From positions 1-7,072 of the forward strand of contig JAJZCX010000077.1 of the NCBI GenBank assembly GCA_021851625.1: a stretch of DNA of 7,072 bases, in the 5' to 3' direction. The stretch comes from Acidobacteriota bacterium (GTDB lineage: Bacteria > Acidobacteriota > Terriglobia > Terriglobales > Acidobacteriaceae). This document shows positions 1 through 6,100 of this stretch, piece after piece. Position 1 is the first letter of the stretch; every line of letters begins with the position of its first letter. Made by a program: the position numbers and the translations under genes. The notes below the pieces were generated by a model that was not told where the DNA came from, did not search any database, and saw only the letters and a program-made list of their open reading frames with translations.

Positions 1-90
1 CCGTTTGCGGTTGGCGCGCTCCTCATCAGCCTGCTCTCGGCACGGCATTTCGGCCAGTTCCACGGAGGCAACACCCCGGAGCGCCCATGA
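1..90 (+). CDS. C-terminal end of an upstream gene, probably a polytopic membrane protein (partial)
   Basis: Reading from base 1, frame 1 stays open for 29 codons and ends at TGA 88-90. The visible peptide begins with a hydrophobic stretch (PFAVGALLISLLSA) and ends in a short hydrophilic tail with histidine, glycine and proline (RHFGQFHGG...PERP). That looks like the last transmembrane helix and cytoplasmic tail of a transporter, possibly another MFS protein, but too little is present to name a family. The stop overlaps the ATG of the next gene in the form ATGA, a common sign of translational coupling in one operon. The start lies outside the window. I infer that this is coding from the overlap and the hydrophobic character; the protein identity is a guess. 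Confidence 0.55.
   Translation, partial: PFAVGALLISLLSARHFGQFHGGNTPERP
78..81 (+). promoter_or_regulatory. Ribosome binding site (GGAG) for the MFS gene
   Basis: GGAG ends five bases before the ATG at 87. It lies inside the last codons of the upstream gene and supports 87 as the start rather than a later methionine. Confidence 0.5.
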
Positions 91-1340
91 GAAATCCGCT
101 CGCCAGGGCTTTCCGCTCTCTGGGCAATTTCAACTTCCGCTTGTGGACGGCAGGCGGTCTGGTCTCCAACATCGGGACATGGATGCAGCGTGTCGCACAA
201 GACTGGATCGTGCTGACGCAACTGACACACCATGACGCGACTGCACTCGGCATCGTCACGGGCCTCCAGTTCGCCCCGCAGTTGCTGTTGCTGCCCTGGA
301 GCGGTTTGGCCGCGGACCGTTTCAACCAGCGCAAACTGTTGATGCTGACGCAGGCATCCATGGGCGTGTTGGCCACAGCGCTGGGAGTCCTGACGATCTC
401 AGGCTATGTCCGGCTCTGGCATGTGTATGTCTTTGCCTTTGTCTTTGGCACCGCTGCGGCGCTGGACGCGCCGGTGCGCCAGACCTTTGTCGGCGAGCTG
501 GTGGGCGACGATCATCTGCCCAATGCAGTTGCGCTCAACTCGACCTCGTTTTTCGCCGGCCAGATGATCGGCCCTGCCGTGGCCGGTCTATGCATCGCAA
601 AGATCGGAACCGGCTGGGCGTTTCTCCTCAACGGGCTGTCCTTCGGCGCGGTTCTGCTCTCCATGGTTTTGCTGCGCGTCCATGATCTCAGGACAAACGC
701 GCGCGCTTCCCGCGGTTCCGGTGGCTTCATTGAAGGACTTCGTTATGTATGGGCCAGGCCGGACCTGCGATCTATCGTAGTCATGCTTTTTCTGATCGGA
801 ACATTCGGGTTCAATTTTCCGATCTTCATCTCCACCATGGCGGTGAGTGTCTTCCACACCGATGCTGGCGGCTTCGGTTTGCTGTCGTCGATCATGGCCG
901 TCGGCACCATTGGTGGGGCGCTTCTGGCGGCCGGGCGCGACAAGCCAAATTTTGGGACGCTGCTCCTCGGCGCCGCGGTTTTTGGAATCGGTTGTGCGCT
1001 TGCTGCCTTCTCTCCTGGATACTGGTGGTTCGCAGCAGCCCTCGCGGTGATCGGAGTGGCCGCACTTACCTTCACCAACGCAACGAACAGCATGATGCAG
1101 CTTTCCACCAAGCAAGAAATGCGCGGACGTGTGATGGCGATTCGTGTCGGTGTGGCGCTCGGCGGAACAGCCCTCGGAGCGCCCATCGTCGGCTGGGTAG
1201 CGAATCATTTCGGTCCGAGATGGTCGCTCGGCATCGCCGCGATCTCCGCAATCCTCGCAGCCCTTGTCGCGGCCCTGACGATGGCGAAATCTGTGGCTCT
1301 AGCAGATCCCATGGACACCTGTTCGTCCTCGACGGGCTGA
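87..1340 (+). CDS. MFS transporter, EntS/MFS_3-like exporter
   Basis: This is a complete 417-residue inner-membrane transporter of the major facilitator superfamily, within the usual 400-430 residue range for 12-helix members. The N-terminus (residues 13-45: GNFNFRLW..., then SNIGTWMQRVAQDW) is the hallmark of the MFS_3 group that includes the enterobactin exporter EntS and many efflux proteins. MFS motif A is visible between helices 2 and 3 (GLAADRFNQRK, residues 73-83). The helix 4-5 signature follows (DAPVRQTFVGELV, then NAVALNS and GPAVAG, residues 127-167). A hydrophilic loop at about 200-228 separates the two six-helix halves, and a second-half loop motif (MRGRVMAIRVG) lies at 345-355. 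The start is supported by GGAG five bases upstream and by the ATGA overlap with the preceding gene. Proton-driven efflux of a small molecule, drug or siderophore is the family role; the substrate cannot be read from sequence. It is the last gene of its operon here. Confidence 0.93.
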   Translation: MRNPLARAFRSLGNFNFRLWTAGGLVSNIGTWMQRVAQDWIVLTQLTHHDATALGIVTGLQFAPQLLLLPWSGLAADRFNQRKLLMLTQASMGVLATALGVLTISGYVRLWHVYVFAFVFGTAAALDAPVRQTFVGELVGDDHLPNAVALNSTSFFAGQMIGPAVAGLCIAKIGTGWAFLLNGLSFGAVLLSMVLLRVHDLRTNARASRGSGGFIEGLRYVWARPDLRSIVVMLFLIGTFGFNFPIFISTMAVSVFHTDAGGFGLLSSIMAVGTIGGALLAAGRDKPNFGTLLLGAAVFGIGCALAAFSPGYWWFAAALAVIGVAALTFTNATNSMMQLSTKQEMRGRVMAIRVGVALGGTALGAPIVGWVANHFGPRWSLGIAAISAILAALVAALTMAKSVALADPMDTCSSSTG

Positions 1341-1450
1341 CCTTGCCCCCGCAAACATACCCCATATGCGCAGGGGTTGAGGGGATAGATTCATCCCGTC
1401 ATCGTTGAGGCTGTGTGAAAGTGGCGAATCGCTAAGTTGTTGAGATTTAT

Positions 1451-1496
1451 TGGTGGACCTGGTCGGGATCGAACCGACGACCTCTTCCATGCCATG
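1451..1496 (-). tRNA. tRNA-Ala(GGC) 3' half only; truncated, likely attachment-site remnant
   Basis: Read on the minus strand, the segment gives, in order: a loop ATGGCAT with anticodon GGC, the 3' anticodon strand GGAAG, a five-base variable region AGGTC, a perfect T-arm (GTCGG, loop TTCGATC, CCGAC), the 3' acceptor strand CAGGTCC, discriminator A and encoded CCA. The T at acceptor position 70 would make the G3:U70 pair that identifies alanine tRNAs. Nothing upstream (1497 onward) can supply the 5' half: the bases before the loop (ACAAC) do not pair with GGAAG apart from one C, and there is no D-arm or GGACCTG acceptor strand. The break in the anticodon loop is a known crossover position for tyrosine-recombinase integrative elements. 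A displaced 3' half left by integration is the best explanation; a decayed tRNA is the alternative. It should not yield a functional tRNA. Confidence 0.82.
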
Positions 1497-1709
1497 TTGT
1501 AAGCGAAACCGCAAATTTTAGACGGTGCAGCAGTTATGAACCGGCACAACCGGCAAAAATGGCACTCTGGGCGGTATTTGCGACAAAAATGCGACAAACT
1601 TTTTACGGGCTTTCGGGCTGGCCGTGTGGGACCAGCCCGACCATTTGCTAAACGAAATACACTGTCGGAAGGTGTATCCAGGGCACTGGAAGTCGGCCAT
1701 ATTTGGATA
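1497..1709. other. Gene-free strip between tRNA half-site and IS; candidate element end
   Basis: No convincing gene lies here; the short open frames on both strands resemble nothing I recognise. The strip contains two TGCGACAAA direct repeats (1579-1587 and 1590-1598) and a 9-bp perfect stem (1613-1621 with 1632-1640, loop of 10 bases). The stem is not followed by a T-run on either strand, so I do not call it a terminator. By its position next to the tRNA half-site, this is most simply the terminal segment of an integrated element, with any integrase gene deleted or located at the other end. Confidence 0.4.
1579..1598. repeat. Paired direct repeat TGCGACAAA, candidate integrase arm-type sites
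   Basis: TGCGACAAA occurs at 1579-1587 and again at 1590-1598, an 11-base period or about one helical turn. On the minus strand the copies read TTTGTCGCA. They lie roughly 85-100 bases from the tRNA half-site on the presumed element side. Short direct repeats in that position are typical of arm-type binding sites for tyrosine recombinases. The assignment is by position and spacing only. Confidence 0.35.
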
Positions 1710-1736
1710 AGGGTCTTAGGAAGCAAAGCTCTTAGA
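1710..1736 (+). repeat. Left terminal inverted repeat of the IS1595-like element
   Basis: It reads AGGGTCTTAGGAAGCAAA followed by GCTCTTAGA. It matches the reverse complement of 2432-2459 at every position except for one A missing from the A-run (three A here, four at the right end). Confidence 0.85.
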
Positions 1737-1762
1737 CAAAAGAGCTAAGCTTTTGAAGTGGC

Positions 1763-2436
1763 ATGACTAAACGCATATTTTCATTGTTCAAAAATTGGAG
1801 AAGCAAAATTTCGACAGGTCGTGCGCTGTTTTGCTCTGGATTTAACGGCCATGCAAGCTGCAAAAATCACAGGCTTGTCGGTTCGTTCCGTCAATGCGAT
1901 TTTCTTGCGCATGCGCAAGAAAATCGCAGCAGAGTTTGAACGCCACTCCCCCTTTGGCGGAGAACTGGAAGCGGACGAATCCTATTTCGGCCCGCGTCGC
2001 GTGCGCGGCAAACGGGGCCGCGGCGCCGCCGGAAAAACCATCGTCTTCGGCCTGCTCAAACGCGGCCAGCAGGTCTACACCGAGATTGTGCCCGATGCCT
2101 CTAAAGCCTCGCTGCACGCCATCATTCGCGGCAAAGCCAGTCCAGAATCCATCCTGCATACCGACGGCTGGCGTGGCTACGATGGCCTGGTGTATCTGAG
2201 TTTCGACAAGCACCTTCGCGTCAATCACAGCGAGAATGAATTTGCTCGCGGGCCTCGCCACGTCAACGGCATTGAGAGCTTCTGGAGTTTCGCAAAACGG
2301 CGCTTGCTCAAGTTCAACGACATTGCGAAACACACCTTTTACCTTCATCTCACAAGAGACCGAATTTCGCTTCAACCACCGCTAGGACAACCTCTACAAA
2401 ACCCTGCTATCCTTCTTCCGAAACCACCCACTCTAA
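1763..2436 (+). pseudogene. IS1595-family transposase (ISXO2/IS1016-like), frameshifted
   Basis: The longest intact frame runs from GTG 1821 to TAA 2451-2453. It contains the DDE_Tnp_IS1595/ISXO2-like catalytic domain: ELEADESYFG (Asp52, counting from 1821), GKRGRGAAGK, LHTDGWRGY (Asp115) and NGIESFWSFAKRRL (Glu152 and Lys159), consistent with a DDE-K active site. Three lesions are visible. Around 2352-2355 one extra base throws the end out of frame; the next frame restores the expected ETEFRFNHR, followed by DNLYKTLLSFF, ending at TAA 2434. Within that restored frame, TAG at 2383 replaces what is normally a lysine codon. At the N-terminus the conserved KFRQVVRCF stretch lies upstream of GTG 1821 in a frame without a usual start. 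An ATG at 1763 (MTKRIFSLFK) joins it only if one A is removed from the A5 run at 1790-1794. Repaired, the protein would be about 223 residues, normal for the group. Confidence 0.85.
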
Positions 2437-2459
2437 GAGCTTTTGCTTCCTAAGACCCT
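2432..2459 (-). repeat. Right terminal inverted repeat of the IS1595-like element
   Basis: Its reverse complement starts AGGGTCTTAGGAAGCAAAA and continues GCTCTTAGA, matching the left end with one extra A. It overlaps the last codon region and stop of the transposase. Confidence 0.85.
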
Positions 2460-2519
2460 CAGCAAATATCCTTTGGAGACTTCACTGCATCCGCATACGC
2501 GGACTTCGTTCAGAATGAC
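2459..2519 (-). repeat. Dispersed palindromic repeat, solo arm 1
   Basis: On the minus strand it starts GTCATTCTGAACGAAG and ends GGATATTTGCTGA. The last 30 bases match arm 5 (2911-2961) with about five differences. Its far end directly abuts the IS right end, and no facing partner is seen to its left, unlike the other arms. Confidence 0.6.
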
Positions 2520-2606
2520 GCTCTTGGTTTTGAAGAGGATTCCTCGACTGGAAGGAAAATCTGTAGGGTGGATGCGTGGTCGATTCGCGCGCAGCCAGCA
2601 CACATT

Positions 2607-2746
2607 GTCATCCCGACCGAAGTTCGCCATCGGCGGACGCAGTGGAGGGATATGCGGTTTGCCTCCCACTCTTCGCAAAAGCGAAGAAGAATGGGGCACC
2701 CAACCAACCGCAGATTCCTCGACTCACTGCGTTCGCTCGGAATGAC
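2607..2746. repeat. Facing pair of palindromic repeat arms (arms 2 and 3)
   Basis: Arm 2 reads on the plus strand from 2607 (GTCATCCCGACCGAAG ... GACGCAGTGGAGGGAT ... GCGGTTTG). Arm 3 reads on the minus strand from 2746 (GTCATTCCGAGCGAACGC, then AGTG, AGGAATC and GCGGTTGG). The two arms share the GTCAT head, CGCAGTG and an AGG-ATC/GCGGTT tail in inverted orientation, so the unit is a head-out inverted pair like a REP doublet. Between them is a compact hairpin: TCTTCGC (2670-2676), four A, GCGAAGA (2681-2687). Confidence 0.6.
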
Positions 2747-2864
2747 AAGGTGTTTGTTGTGCTTTGTTTTTCGTTCGGAAGGACATGTGAACGTGGTGCG
2801 GAGTCTTCGCCCAGACGAACAAAGAGTGCGCATTGCGATGCGGAAATTTCCATTTTCACGACGA

Positions 2865-2961
2865 GTCCTTCTGAGCGCAGCGAAGAATCCAGAGAGCGCC
2901 CACGACATGGATTCAGCAAATACCCTCTGGATTCTTCGCTGCGTCTTTGGGGAAGAATGAC
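2865..2961. repeat. Facing pair of palindromic repeat arms (arms 4 and 5) with 19-bp perfect stem
   Basis: Arm 4 (plus, 2865-2894) begins GTCCTTCTGAGCGCAGCG. Arm 5 (minus, 2961 back to 2911) begins GTCATTCTTCCCC and ends TATTTGCTGAAT. The core CGCAGCGAAGAATCCAGAG at 2876-2894 is perfectly complementary to 2925-2943, a 19-bp stem around a 30-base loop. Neither side has a T-run, so this is better read as a repeat-pair palindrome than as a terminator. Confidence 0.65.
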
Positions 2962-2975
2962 ACTGTGTTTGTGGG

Positions 2976-3006
2976 GAAGGATGTGGCGAGTGATCCAACA
3001 TCCTTC
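2976..3006. other. Hairpin near the 3' end of the giant gene
   Basis: GAAGGATGT (2976-2984) pairs perfectly with ACATCCTTC (2998-3006) across a 13-base loop. There is no T-run on either strand. It may be a secondary structure stabilising the 3' end of the minus-strand transcript, or another decayed repeat unit. Its function is unknown. Confidence 0.4.
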
Positions 3007-3030
3007 AATCTGACCCACTACACGACAAGA

Positions 3031-3059
3031 GGCCTGTGGATGGATTGCACCCACAGGCC
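3031..3059 (-). terminator. Probable transcription terminator of the Ig-repeat gene
   Basis: A perfect 9-bp GC-rich stem (GGCCTGTGG at 3031-3039 with CCACAGGCC at 3051-3059) encloses an 11-base loop. It lies about 50 bases beyond the stop codon of the minus-strand gene. On the minus strand the stem is followed by TCTTGTCGTGT, moderately T-rich rather than a clean T-run. The plus side is followed by CCTTGGTTTTG, so some bidirectional activity is possible. The position favours service to the minus-strand gene. Confidence 0.6.
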
Positions 3060-3110
3060 CCTTGGTTTTGCATTGCACTTCGCTTCTGGAAACGATTTCC
3101 AAACTACTTT

Positions 3111-6100
3111 CTACTGAATCGTCAACGACAGCGGCACCGACTGCGACAGCCCATTCGGCCCAGTGACGACCACTTGCACCGTCGTCGTTCCCGTCGGGGT
3201 TACCGGCGTGGTGGGCGAGGTCGGCGGTGGCGTCGAAGTGCCCGTCTGCGTTGGCGCTCCGCCCGCGCAGGCCGTCATCATGCCCACCCCGGCCAGCAGC
3301 ACCAGCAGCACCAGCAGATGTCGCGCCCGCGTGTCCATCTTCTTCTTGCGCAGGCCCACGCCCGCAGCCAACAGACCCGGCAGCCAGAAGGCCCCGGCCA
3401 GCATCGGCATTGGATTCGTCGGCGACGACAGTGGCGCATACGGCTGCACCGCAGCCACGGGTGCCGTGGTTTCAATGCTGAGCGTCACCGTCTGTTGCGC
3501 GGCGCTGTTGATGTCCAGCGTCGTTGGGTTGAAGACGCAGGTGGCCGCCTGTGGCAATCCCTGACAAGCGAATTGCAGCGTGCCCATGTAGCCGCCCTGC
3601 GGCGTCAACTGCACCGAATCCAAGCCGGTGGAACCCGCCTTGATCGTCAGCGAACTGCTGCCGAGGGCAACCTGCACCGTCGGCGTCTGCGCGGCGAAGA
3701 CCGTTACCGTGACCGGGTTCGATGTGCCGCCCGCGTAGAGCGCCGTAATCGTGTCCGTGCCCACGGGCAGAGCCGTCGTGCTCAGCGTAGCCGTGCCGGT
3801 TGCATCCAGCGTGCCTGTGCCTAGGAAGACCGTTCCATTGTCGAAGGTGACCAGCCCGCTCGGCGTCATGCCGTTCGAGGTCGTCACCACCGCGGTGAAG
3901 GTCACACTCTGACCTTGGTTCACGGACGAAGCCGAACTAGTCAGCACCGTCGTTGATTGCAGCGCGCTCACCTGTACGGTCACAGCGCTGGATGTGCTGG
4001 CCGCATAGATGCCACTGGCCACAAAGCTGGCCGTGATCGTGTTCGTGCCCACCGGCAGTGTCGCAGTGCTCAGCGCGGTCACGCCACTGGCGTTCAGCGT
4101 GCCTGCGCCCAGGAAGGTTGTGCCGTCATAGAAGTTCACTGTGCCTGCAGGCGCGGAGCCATTGGCTCCAGAGACCGCTGCGGTAAAGGTGACGCTCTGA
4201 CCTTGGGCAATCGACGTGGCGGAGCTGGTGAGCACCGTCGCCGTTTGCACCGTGGTCACCGTCACCACCACTGTGTTGGATGTCGCCCCGGCATCATTGC
4301 CGTTGGCGGCATACGTAACGTCGATGGAGTTCGTACCCACCGGCAAGGCCGTTGTGCTCAACGTAGCCATGCCGCTGGCATTCAGCGTGCCTGTGCCCAG
4401 CGTGGCGGCACCATTCAAAAAGGTCACCGTGCCCGCAGGCGTGCTGCCATTCGGCGAGGTCACCGCAACCGTCAGCGTTTCGTTCTGCCCCGCAAGAATC
4501 GAGGCCGAAGAAGCACTCAGCGTTGCCGTGGTCTGGTCTGCGTAGACCGTGACCGAAGTATTGCCCGTGCTGCCGCCATCCTCACCCTGGCCCGCATAGG
4601 ATGCCGAGACGGGATTCGTTCCCACCGGCAGCGTGGAGAGCGTCAGCGAAGCGGAACCGGCTGCATTCAACGTGCCGGTGCCGATGACCGTGCTGCCGTT
4701 GTAGAAGGTCACCGTGCCCACAGGCGTTCCACCCGCATTGCCGGTCACCGTCGCCGTCAGCGTTAAATTTTGGCCGTAGAATGTGCTGGCCGTCGATGGC
4801 GTCAGCACCGTCGTTGTTGTGTCGCCGGAGACAGCCACCACAAGCGAGTTCGATGTGCTGGCAAGATCCCCACCGGAGGCCGCATAGCTAGCCGACAGAG
4901 TGTCTGTACCGGCTGGCAAAGTGGACAGGTTCAGCGTCGCCACACCGCTGCCGTTCAGCGCACCGGTGCCGATGACTACGGTCCCGTTATAGAAGGTCAC
5001 CATGCCCGCAGGCGTGCTGCCCGCCGAGGGCACCACCTTCGCCGTCAGCGCCAGCGATTGCCCATAGCTGATGCTTGTACTGCCCGCAGTCAATGTAGTC
5101 GTGGTCGTATTGGATGTCACCACCACGCTCAGCGTGTTCGATGTTCCCGCCGTATTGCTGCCCGATCCGGCAAATTGCGCCGAGATCGAGTTCGCACCGG
5201 CTGGCAGCGTTGTTGTGCTCAAGGTCGCCACACCGCTGGCGTTCAACGCGCCAGAGCCAATCGGGTTGGCACCGTTGTAGAAAGTCACCGTACCCGAAGT
5301 GATCGGCGTGCTGGGACTGGTGCTCGTATCGGTCAGCGTAGCCGTCAGGGTCACGTTGGTTCCATAGGGAACATTCGTGCCCGATGCAGACAGCACTGCG
5401 GAGGTCGTATCGGAGCTGACCGTCAGCGTGCCATCCGTCGGCGTCACTGTGTAGTTGCTTAGGTTGGCCGTGCCGGTCGCCGTCAGCGAGGGCACAATGC
5501 TGTACGTGCCCACGGGTGAAGTCTGTGTGGCCGTGGTGATGAAGTTCACCGTGAACGTGTCGCCATTGGCTCCTGTAAAGCTGCCTCCATTCGACTCTGC
5601 ATACGGAGAACCGTTATAGGTGATCGTGCCCGCAAAGTTTGGGTTGACTGTGTTGTAAGGCCGTGTGGCGTTGTCAGCCACCAGCGTCAGCGCGGCTGGG
5701 TTCAGCGTAATCACCTGCGCCGCAGAGACCGACGGGCCATAATTGCCCGTGCCTGCGTAAGCCGCTGTCACGGAGTCCGTGCCCGCGGACAGTGCCGTTG
5801 TGGTCAGCGTGGCTACGCCGGAGCCATTCAGCGCTGCCGTTCCCAGCGCCGTTGTGCCGTTGTAAAAGACAACCATGCCCGATGGTGTGAAGCCGGTTCC
5901 CGTTACCGTGGCCGTCAGCGCAACGCTGGTACCATAGGTTCCCGTGGTCGGCGTGGCCGCAAGCGTGGTCGTGGTCGGCTCGGAGGCCAGTATCTCAATG
6001 CCGCTAATTTTTGGATTGTTGATCGGGCCATTCGTAAAGCTGATGCTGATGTTGCCGTTGGTGTCAGCCGTAGCCTCAAATGGCTCCGTGATGGCGATAT

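Larger units (their letters stand above)
1710..2459 (+). mobile_element. IS1595-family (IS1016-like) insertion sequence, degenerate
   Basis: The element is about 750 bp, bounded by terminal inverted repeats that match over 27 positions with one A indel, and filled by a single transposase gene. Size, single gene and the DDE(K)-type transposase fit the IS1016 group of the IS1595 family. The transposase stop (2434-2436) sits inside the right terminal repeat, so the element is compact. The family normally makes an 8-bp target duplication, but the flanks (TTGGATAA on the left, TCAGCAAA on the right, or shifted by one) do not match. This suggests a deletion or recombination at one end after insertion. 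With its disrupted transposase the copy is probably not autonomously mobile, although the ends look usable in trans. Confidence 0.86.
2459..3110. other. Intergenic repeat cluster without genes
   Basis: About 650 bases separate the IS from the end of the giant minus-strand gene. I find no credible protein here. Open frames of 88-164 codons run through it on both strands, but their peptides (CHPDRS, SERSESRN, ARNDK and similar) are what results when the dispersed palindromic repeat is translated. The region contains five repeat arms, several hairpins and, at its right end, a probable terminator. The stretch 2747-2864, between the two repeat pairs, shows no recognisable structure. Confidence 0.7.

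Noticed and set aside
1359..1397. Small hairpins after the MFS gene (ACCCC/GGGGT at 1359-1377, GGGAT/ATCCC at 1382-1397) as a terminator
   Set aside because: Stems are only five pairs and no T-run follows; they could contribute to termination but do not support a call.
1405..1425. Sequence GGCTGTGTGAAA as the end of another insertion sequence
   Set aside because: It resembles some IS termini, but no matching inverted end or transposase remnant is present in the window.
1299..1514. Minus-strand 71-codon frame containing GSIPTRSTN
   Set aside because: That peptide is the well-known artefact of translating a tRNA 3' half; it supports the tRNA call rather than a protein.
1451..1560. Group I intron interrupting tRNA-Ala at the anticodon loop
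   Set aside because: The 5' half is not found anywhere in the window and no intron core elements are evident; displacement by integration is simpler.
1613..1640. 9-bp stem near the presumed element end as a terminator
   Set aside because: No T-run follows on either strand and no gene ends next to it.
1536..1748. Plus-strand 70-codon frame running into the IS left end
   Set aside because: It has no recognisable domain, crosses the IS boundary and lacks a clear ribosome binding site.
2459..2961. CRISPR array
   Set aside because: The repeats alternate in orientation, vary in spacing and are diverged; there are no regular spacers or cas genes.
2510..3102. Open frames of 130-164 codons in the intergenic repeat cluster, both strands
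   Set aside because: Their peptides come from translated palindromic repeats and overlap each other on both strands; none has a family signature.
3036..5462. Several plus-strand open frames of 230-269 codons opposite the giant gene
   Set aside because: They are arginine-rich antisense shadows of the Ig repeats, with no recognisable domains, and recur because the sense repeats recur.
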